From Dehalococcoidia bacterium UBA6627 (lineage in GTDB: Bacteria > Chloroflexota > Dehalococcoidia > UBA2979): a stretch of DNA of 11,668 nucleotides. Of the stretch, positions 7,363-11,668 are shown piece after piece. Position 1 is the first letter of the stretch, and each line of letters begins with the position of its first letter. The DNA is taken from NCBI GenBank assembly GCA_002455955.1, contig DKLZ01000016.1, forward strand, positions 95,087 through 106,754. Reading direction: 5' to 3'. The notes under the pieces were generated by a model. It had not been told where the DNA came from. It saw nothing but the letters and a program-made list of their open reading frames with translations, and did no database searches. The translations under genes were made by a program, and so were the position numbers.

Positions 7363-8193
7363 TCATGCGGAAGTCCATCGTAAAGTCCAATATATCCATG
7401 GTGCTGCGAAGAGTAGAGAGTCAAGTCGATCGAGTACGCCGCCGTATCCAGGCAAGATTTGTGAAATGTCTTTTACTGCGACTCGACGCTTAAGAGCCGA
7501 CTCGACCAAATCACCGATCATTGCAGCGATTGGAGTCCCTAGAGCTACCGTAATGACTGGGATTCTATCCTTATCACCAGTAACGATATCAGTGATAGTT
7601 TTGATCTGTGGATCGACTTGGACTGCAACAATTGTGATAAGCGCCGTGATTACTCCAACGAGGTAGCCTCCCACAGCGCCTTCCCAAGTCTTGTTGGGAG
7701 AGATTGTGGGAGCCATCTTACGATGTCCGATTAGGCGACCGACTATGTACGCTCCCGTATCAGTTGCGAAAACTGTTGCCAACAAGATGACTAACCAGCG
7801 TTGTCCCGCTTCAACATCCCGCAATAATATAAAATGTACTCCCATCGCACCGATGTAGAGCACGGAGCCAATCCACCATCCTCCCAAGGATTGGGCAAAT
7901 TGGTTGCGTCCTTGAATTAGCATCAAGAGGCTGACTCCAGCAAGCAATATAATCACCCAGACGGAAGGGCTTAAGCCTGTACGAGTGAGTGCGACTAATA
8001 ATGCTGCTGTGGCCGCTGCACTGATCGGTACAGTGAGTTCCCCTTCTTTGGGCTGTGCGCATCGGACGAGTTCGAATGTGGCGACTGCAAGGATAGCTTC
8101 GACTACTGCAGCGAAGATTGGCTCAGGTGTGATCAGCAAGACTGCGAGCAAGGGCACGCCGACGGCTGCGGTTAAGAGTCGATGGATGAACAA
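7363..8193 (-). CDS. cdsA: Phosphatidate cytidylyltransferase (CDP-diacylglycerol synthase)
   Basis: CdsA condenses CTP with phosphatidic acid to CDP-diacylglycerol, the precursor of bacterial phospholipids, in the inner membrane. The 276-residue protein is strongly hydrophobic, with about eight membrane segments. It has DTGAYIVGR (145-153), SPNKTWEG (165-172) and the family signature spanning 232-258 (SALKRR, KD at 241-242, GGVLDRLD at 251-258). The signature is intact except that the position normally His before GG is Tyr250. The start is TTG at 8193, supported by AGGGGG about seven nt upstream and by the family-like N-terminus MFIHRLLTAAVGVPL. It follows uppS by 11 nt and precedes dxr by 10 nt. 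The uppS stop falls inside a 10-bp palindrome (8202-8211) that also supplies this Shine-Dalgarno site. Confidence 0.94.
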   Translation of the reverse strand: MFIHRLLTAAVGVPLLAVLLITPEPIFAAVVEAILAVATFELVRCAQPKEGELTVPISAAATAALLVALTRTGLSPSVWVIILLAGVSLLMLIQGRNQFAQSLGGWWIGSVLYIGAMGVHFILLRDVEAGQRWLVILLATVFATDTGAYIVGRLIGHRKMAPTISPNKTWEGAVGGYLVGVITALITIVAVQVDPQIKTITDIVTGDKDRIPVITVALGTPIAAMIGDLVESALKRRVAVKDISQILPGYGGVLDRLDSLLFAAPWIYWTLRWTSA

Positions 8194-8204
8194 AGTGATG
8201 CCCC

Positions 8205-8981
8205 CTAGGGGCCTGAACTATTCGGGAAGTGCTCCTTAGCATCACCGTTATCGACGAGGCCAAAGCGTCGTTGCCGGTGACCGAAATCGATTAGAGCGGC
8301 ATCGATTGCATGAGCATTAAAGTCCGGCCAAAGTGTTTTGGTGAAGTAATACTCGGCGTAAGCTGCTTGCCAGACAAGAAAGTTCGAGACGCGAACTTCT
8401 CCACCGGTGCGAATTAATAAGTCGGGTTCTCGGAGTCCTTCGGTAGCTAGTCGTGAGCTAATCGATTCCTCGGTGACATCATCCGCGTTCACGCCTTCAC
8501 GAATCAAGTCCTGGACTGCTTCGACAATATCAGCACGGCCACCGTAATTAAATGCGAGGTTAAGCATTAGTTTTGAGTTGTTCTTAGTACGTTCAATAGC
8601 TTTTTCAACCCGTCGGCGGAGCCACACAGGTAAGCGTTCTAGGTTGCCCAGATGACGCAGTTGTATCCCAGTCTCATCGAGTTCTTCTAGGTGTTGATCG
8701 ATGAAATCGCGTCCAAGACGGAAAATGGCTTGTACCTCGTCACGAGGGCGCCCCCAGTTTTCAGTCGAAAATCCCCAAAGTGTAAGAACGCTGACACCGT
8801 GCTCTGCTAAGCGTTCGACAACTGGTCGTATTGCATCTGCGCCGGCTCGATGTCCTTCTACACGGCTAAGTCCGCGAGACTCAGCCCAGCGCCCATTTCC
8901 GTCCATAGTGATTGCGACATGTCGCGGTATTGCACGGAGGTGTGGCAGTGGGGGGACAGTCAAAGTCGGTTCGACTACCAA
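8205..8981 (-). CDS. uppS: Isoprenyl (undecaprenyl) diphosphate synthase, cis-prenyltransferase
   Basis: UppS adds isopentenyl diphosphate units in cis to farnesyl diphosphate to form the long-chain carrier lipid for cell-wall polymers. Motifs in the 258-residue form are MDGNGRWA (26-33) with the catalytic Asp27, GHRAG (43-47), LWGFSTENWGRP (68-79), FNYGGRADI (144-152) and the C-terminal signature DLLIRTGGEVRVSNF (187-201). The chain length of the product cannot be read from the sequence. Start choice: the frame reaches an ATG at 9011, ten codons upstream, but that ATG has only AGGA one base away. The TTG at 8981 has GAGGAG exactly six nt upstream, matching the other strong sites in this window, so I prefer it. 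The gene lies 69 nt after frr and 11 nt before cdsA. Confidence 0.93.
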   Translation of the reverse strand: MVVEPTLTVPPLPHLRAIPRHVAITMDGNGRWAESRGLSRVEGHRAGADAIRPVVERLAEHGVSVLTLWGFSTENWGRPRDEVQAIFRLGRDFIDQHLEELDETGIQLRHLGNLERLPVWLRRRVEKAIERTKNNSKLMLNLAFNYGGRADIVEAVQDLIREGVNADDVTEESISSRLATEGLREPDLLIRTGGEVRVSNFLVWQAAYAEYYFTKTLWPDFNAHAIDAALIDFGHRQRRFGLVDNGDAKEHFPNSSGP

Positions 8982-8987
8982 ATTGAT

Positions 8988-8993
8988 CTCCTC
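8988..8993 (-). promoter_or_regulatory. Shine-Dalgarno site that favours the TTG start of uppS
   Basis: GAGGAG on the minus strand stands six nt before the TTG at 8981. If the upstream ATG at 9011 were the start, this site would lie inside the coding sequence, so it argues for the shorter form. Confidence 0.6.
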
Positions 8994-9050
8994 AGGATCT
9001 GTTGGAAACATGTCCTGAATTATCGTTACGAAGGTTTCTTAGCCAGGGGG

Positions 9051-9608
9051 TCAAACCCGTAAAAGCTCTGCTTCTTTCTCTTTGCCGAATTTTTCGAGTT
9101 GCTCTATCCGGCCTTGAGTTAGTTGCTCGATTTCTGCAGCACCTCGATGTTCGTCGTCTTCTGAGATGTCATGTTCTTTCAGCGCTTTTTTGAGCTCATC
9201 CATCGCATGGCGGCGTGCGTTACGAACAGAGATTCGAGCTTCTTCTGTCTTACCATGAAGCTGCTTCACCATCTCCTGACGACGTTCCTCAGTCAGCTGT
9301 GGAATTGGCAAGCGGATTATTTTCCCGTCGCTCTGTGGGGTAATACCGATATCGCTGGTTTGGATTGCCTTCATGATCGAATCAGTCGCACTTTGATCCC
9401 AAGGTTGGATCGTTATCAACTGTGCTTCGGGCGCACCTAAAGTCGCAAGTTGGTTGAGTGGCATCTTTTGCCCGTAGTGCTCGACTTGCAGCTGCTCTAC
9501 CAGCGATATGTTTGCTCGTCCGGTACGAACTGCAGCGAGAACATTACGGTAAGCCTCTGAGGCCTTCTCCATACGGGATTCAGCATCAAGGAGGATCTCG
9601 TCGATCAT
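9051..9608 (-). CDS. frr: Ribosome recycling factor
   Basis: RRF acts with EF-G to split the post-termination ribosome into subunits. The 185-residue protein has the standard length and spans both domains: the three-helix bundle (about 1-30 and 105-185) and the beta domain (about 31-104). Typical text includes RTGRANISLVEQL (28-40), ITIQPWD (65-71), IPQLTEERR (102-110) and VRNARRHAMDELKK (128-141). The ATG at 9608 has AGGGG seven nt upstream. The gene follows tsf after a 172-bp spacer in which pyrH, the usual neighbour, is missing. No odd residues were seen. Confidence 0.97.
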   Translation of the reverse strand: MIDEILLDAESRMEKASEAYRNVLAAVRTGRANISLVEQLQVEHYGQKMPLNQLATLGAPEAQLITIQPWDQSATDSIMKAIQTSDIGITPQSDGKIIRLPIPQLTEERRQEMVKQLHGKTEEARISVRNARRHAMDELKKALKEHDISEDDEHRGAAEIEQLTQGRIEQLEKFGKEKEAELLRV

Positions 9609-9780
9609 CGATGTTCCCCTTCATAGTGTGTGCGTCGATGTGATAATCCACGATACCGGATGTGATTCGCTGTTCGCGATATGATGTCTCGTACTCCACA
9701 TTGAAGTTCTGATGAAGTTCCCCGACTATCAATATTCCGTGTATCTCGTCACCGAATCTCACTTTTGTATTCTTACTCGG
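9609..9780. other. tsf-frr spacer without pyrH
   Basis: In most bacteria pyrH (UMP kinase) sits here. This spacer is far too short for it, and none of the minus-strand frames reads like a UMP kinase fragment. The frame that continues tsf past its TAG stays open through the whole spacer and can be read from a GTG at 9762 to a TGA at 9586 (58 residues). It has no Shine-Dalgarno site, overlaps the frr start and resembles nothing I know. I see no convincing terminator or promoter here; the frr Shine-Dalgarno site (AGGGG, 9616-9620) is at its end. Confidence 0.7.
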
Positions 9781-10281
9781 CTATTCGCCCAGTTCGAAAC
9801 GCGAGAATTTCCCGATTTTGATATTCTCGCCAGTCTGACCGATCGCACTTTTAACAAGGTCTTCGATAGTCTGACTCGGCTCACGAATGAAAGACTGCTT
9901 AAGCAGAGCATATTCCTCCCGATTACCTGAGATATCCTCAGGGATGTCTTCTGCTGTCAGTCCGAGCGGATTCATTGCTGCAACCTGCATTGCAATATCC
10001 CTCGCAAGCTGCTTGAAGGTATCGGTACGTGCTACGAAGTCGGTCTCACATTGCACTTCAACGAGCGCGCCAATCCGACCTTGGCCGTGGATATAAGCTT
10101 CGATGACGCCTTGACTGGTTTCACGTTCTGAACGTTTGACTGCTGCGGCGATACCCTGCTGCTGTACGATCTTGCGGGCTTCATCGAAGTCACCGCTTGC
10201 TTCTTCCAGGGCGCGTTTTGCATCCATTACACCAGCGCCGGTCTCTTCACGCAGGCGTTTGATGTCACTAGTAGTAACCAC
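9781..10281 (-). CDS. tsf: Translation elongation factor Ts, short form
   Basis: EF-Ts is the guanine-nucleotide exchange factor for EF-Tu. The protein has 166 residues, much shorter than the E. coli form (about 283) and near the compact forms of Thermus and Chloroflexota. It has the N-terminal UBA-like domain (about 1-40, with LREETGAGVMDAKRALEE) and a core with YIHGQGRIGALVEV (63-76) and CETDFVAR (78-85), and ends in FSRFELGE, the normal end of short EF-Ts. The second core repeat and coiled coil of the long form are absent. It starts with GTG at 10281, with GAGGA six nt upstream. It follows rpsB by 44 nt, the usual arrangement. Confidence 0.96.
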   Translation of the reverse strand: MVTTSDIKRLREETGAGVMDAKRALEEASGDFDEARKIVQQQGIAAAVKRSERETSQGVIEAYIHGQGRIGALVEVQCETDFVARTDTFKQLARDIAMQVAAMNPLGLTAEDIPEDISGNREEYALLKQSFIREPSQTIEDLVKSAIGQTGENIKIGKFSRFELGE

Positions 10282-10325
10282 GGATGATCCTCGTCTTCGC
10301 GTATTTACACGAGTTTTTAAGCAAG

Positions 10326-11210
10326 TTAGTCGCTCCGCTCGGTTGCGCCTTCAGATGAAGGCCCAACCGCTTCGGCTGCTGCTTCGGCTGCTGCTTCGGC
10401 TGCTGCTTCGGCTGCTGCATTTTCGGCAGCTTGGAACTGCTGTTCAACTTCACCAACAGCGATTCCTTCGAGCACTGCATCAGCGATTAGACCAGTCATC
10501 AACTGAATCGCACGGATCGCGTCATCGTTCGAAGGGACAGGAAAATCGATCACATCTGGATCTGCGTTCGTGTCACACATCGCGATGATCGGTATTTTAC
10601 TGCGGTTTGCTTCTTGAACGGCGATTTCTTCCATCGCCGGGTCGACTATGAAGAGTGCCCCAGGCGGACGTTCCAGTGAACTGAGTCCAGAGAACGCACG
10701 AGTGAGACGTTCGTATTCTTTTTGCAGCATTACACGTTCTCTCTTCGTCTCACGCAGACTTACTCCGGCGACAGATGAAGCCTCAGTTTCAGACTCAGTT
10801 TTAGTTTCAGTATCAACATCAATCTCAATGTCAGGTGATGCTGCGAAACCTTCACTTAATTCGTTGTAGTACTGGATACGTTTCGAGATTGTCTGGAAGT
10901 TAGTAAGTGTTCCACCGAGCCAACGATTATTAACGAAAGGCATACCAGATCGGCCAGCTTCACGACGAATGATTTCGCGAGCTTGTTTTTTGGTTCCAAC
11001 AAACAATATTTTGTCGCCGCTCGATGCGACCTCACGCGCCTTATCGAGCCCGGCTTGGAGTCGTGGCACTGTCTGTGCAAGGTCAAGAATGTGAATGCCG
11101 TTGCGTTCACCGAAAATGAATGGCCGCATGTTTGGGTTCCAGCGGCGAGTTTGATGTCCGAAGTGAACGCCAGCTTCAAGTAGCTCGCGCATACCGGTAG
11201 CTGTTGCCAC
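10326..11210 (-). CDS. rpsB: 30S ribosomal protein S2 (uS2) with acidic insertion and Ala/Glu tail
   Basis: S2 is a late-assembling small-subunit protein at the head-body junction. The 294-residue protein has the canonical GVHFGHQTRRWNPNM (14-28), FIFGERNGIHILDL (31-44), FVGTKKQA (70-77), NNRWLGGTLTNF (94-105) and DTNADPDVIDFPVPSNDDAIRAI (split over 213-235). Two parts exceed the usual 230-260 length. Residues about 123-150, in the coiled-coil hairpin region, hold a Glu/Asp/Thr-rich insertion. Residues 261-282 are an almost pure Ala/Glu stretch, followed by a short hydrophilic end. The start is GTG at 11210 with a full AGGAGG six nt upstream. It is the first gene of the leftward cluster and probably has its own promoter and a structured leader. 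Confidence 0.97.
   Translation of the reverse strand: MATATGMRELLEAGVHFGHQTRRWNPNMRPFIFGERNGIHILDLAQTVPRLQAGLDKAREVASSGDKILFVGTKKQAREIIRREAGRSGMPFVNNRWLGGTLTNFQTISKRIQYYNELSEGFAASPDIEIDVDTETKTESETEASSVAGVSLRETKRERVMLQKEYERLTRAFSGLSSLERPPGALFIVDPAMEEIAVQEANRSKIPIIAMCDTNADPDVIDFPVPSNDDAIRAIQLMTGLIADAVLEGIAVGEVEQQFQAAENAAAEAAAEAAAEAAAEAVGPSSEGATERSD
10369..10416. repeat. Four perfect 12-bp tandem repeats in rpsB
   Basis: The unit gcttcggctgct occurs four times without change at 10369-10416. On the coding strand each unit encodes the four-residue pattern AAEA, so copy-number changes stay in frame. The array makes most of the Ala/Glu tail of S2. It suggests replication slippage. Confidence 0.92.
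10782..10832. repeat. Degenerate hexanucleotide low-complexity stretch in rpsB
   Basis: On the plus strand this stretch is built of imperfect six-base units such as tcagtt, tcagac and tcaaca. On the coding strand it encodes alternating acidic and small residues (pattern DIEIDVDTETKTESETE, residues 127-143). It accounts for the acidic insertion in S2. Confidence 0.7.
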
Positions 11211-11216
11211 CTCATA

Positions 11217-11222
11217 CCTCCT
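11217..11222 (-). promoter_or_regulatory. Strong Shine-Dalgarno site of rpsB
   Basis: AGGAGG on the minus strand stands six nt before the GTG at 11210. It settles this non-ATG start, which the family alignment also supports. Confidence 0.85.
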
Positions 11223-11246
11223 GTTGGCTTCCAGCGCATAGATTTA

Positions 11247-11265
11247 CCCTCACTGGCAGTAAGGG
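11247..11265 (-). promoter_or_regulatory. Hairpin in the rpsB leader
   Basis: In the predicted rpsB leader, bases 11265 to 11247 of the minus strand fold into an 8-bp stem (seven Watson-Crick pairs and one G-U) with a three-base loop, GCC. No T-run follows on either strand, so it is not an intrinsic terminator. It sits 25 nt upstream of the Shine-Dalgarno site. In E. coli the rpsB-tsf leader is the target of autoregulation by S2; a similar role here is inference. Confidence 0.5.
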
Positions 11266-11301
11266 CAGGCGTCGGAGTACGTGATTTAGTTCGCGATGCT
11301 G

Positions 11302-11329
11302 AGTATAGGAGTCTAGACGTCTGTGGGAA
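11302..11329 (-). promoter_or_regulatory. Candidate promoter for rpsB
   Basis: On the minus strand TATACT (11307-11302, 5 of 6 to the -10) is preceded after 16 bp by TTCCCA (11329-11324, 4 of 6 to the -35). Transcription would start near 11295, giving a leader of about 85 nt. The spacer holds two overlapping 8-bp palindromes, gtctagac (11311-11318) and agacgtct (11315-11322). Confidence 0.45.
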
Positions 11330-11454
11330 ATATACTTATTGCTGATATCTATCTGATGCTGAACACTTGCGATTGGTGACGATAAGGTTGAACATTGATT
11401 ATTACTTACCTTACAGCCTCATCGCGCTAGTGCAATTATATCGAGGAGGGTCGC

Positions 11455-11668
11455 GTGCCGACCTATGATTACCGCTGTGCCAAAGGGCATCGTTACGAGA
11501 AACAGGAACCATTTGGGTCCCCATCCGAGCATCCGTGCACGAAGTGTGGAGCGATCGCTAAGCGCCAGCTTTCTGTTCCGGCTCTAGCGTTCAAAGGCAA
11601 AGGATTCTACGTCACTGATTCGAGGAAGAAAGCAGAATCAAAGAACAAGTCTTCCTCAGACAAGTCTT
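11455..11668 (+). CDS. FmdB-family small zinc-ribbon protein (3' end beyond window)
   Basis: This is the only plus-strand gene and is divergent from rpsB. It begins with GTG at 11455, with GAGGAGGG four nt upstream, and runs open for 71 codons to the window edge. The N-terminus reads MPTYDYRCAKGHRYE, the hallmark of the FmdB/putative regulatory zinc-ribbon family. Likely metal ligands are Cys8, His12, Cys28 and Cys31 (CTKCG). In the first half-site the more common second Cys is replaced by the CxxxH arrangement. After the ribbon comes the usual FKGKGFYVTD segment and then a Lys/Ser-rich tail, typical of these roughly 70-110-residue proteins. The function of the family is not well known; a regulatory or nucleic-acid role is only assumed. 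No clear promoter was found, only weak matches upstream. Confidence 0.9.
   Translation, partial: MPTYDYRCAKGHRYEKQEPFGSPSEHPCTKCGAIAKRQLSVPALAFKGKGFYVTDSRKKAESKNKSSSDKS

Noticed and set aside
7353..7424. 24-residue N-terminal extension of dxr
   Set aside because: It overlaps the end of cdsA and does not resemble Dxr; the internal ATG gives the standard N-terminus.
9609..9780. Possible pyrH remnant
   Set aside because: No frame shows the glycine-rich amino-acid kinase motifs or the C-terminal end of UMP kinase.
10369..10416. Tandem repeat considered as a CRISPR or structural array
   Set aside because: Units are contiguous 12-mers without spacers and read in frame inside rpsB.
10268..10480. 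70-residue minus-strand frame with QQPK repeats
   Set aside because: It is an alternate frame of the rpsB tandem repeat and overlaps both rpsB and tsf; the repeat alone keeps it open.
10136..10588. 150-residue plus-strand reading frame with Leu/Arg repeats
   Set aside because: Its repeats are the complement of the rpsB Ala/Glu array and it spans tsf and rpsB antisense; no sign of its own start signal.

Overview
This window is a bacterial housekeeping locus. Ten consecutive minus-strand genes run from right to left, rpsB to nusA, and one divergent plus-strand gene starts near the right edge. Reading in the direction of transcription the order is rpsB (uS2), tsf (EF-Ts), frr (ribosome recycling factor), uppS, cdsA, dxr, rseP, ispG, proS and nusA, the last cut by the left edge. 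The short 166-residue EF-Ts, the gene order, the moderate GC content and the FmdB-type zinc ribbon next to rpsB suggest a Chloroflexota-like lineage, perhaps Dehalococcoidia/SAR202. That placement is inference and only moderately secure.

Layout. At 11211-11454 is the divergent intergenic region. It holds a candidate rpsB promoter, a strong leader hairpin and good Shine-Dalgarno sites for the genes on both sides. From 11210 to 9051 are the translation genes rpsB, tsf and frr. A 172-bp spacer lies between tsf and frr where pyrH sits in most bacteria; no pyrH is visible. From 8981 to 3686 is a lipid and isoprenoid block: uppS, cdsA, dxr, rseP and ispG, with an ATGA overlap between dxr and rseP. 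A new promoter candidate then precedes proS. After proS come a second promoter candidate, an intrinsic terminator and nusA; rimP, the usual gene just upstream of nusA, is not there.

How the genes fit together. S2, EF-Ts, RRF, ProRS and NusA serve translation and transcription. Dxr and IspG are steps of the MEP pathway, which supplies isoprenoid precursors. UppS turns these into undecaprenyl diphosphate, the cell-wall lipid carrier. CdsA makes CDP-diacylglycerol for phospholipids. RseP is a membrane site-2 protease commonly encoded with dxr and cdsA. Together the locus couples growth (ribosomes) to envelope-lipid supply.

I found no mobile element, CRISPR array, tRNA/rRNA or defence system, and no clear novel multi-gene system. 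The points most worth a second look are the promoter-terminator arrangement in front of nusA (possible attenuation), the absent pyrH and rimP, the acidic insertion and Ala/Glu tail in S2, the long low-complexity C-terminal tail of NusA, and the frequent GTG/TTG starts backed by good Shine-Dalgarno sites.
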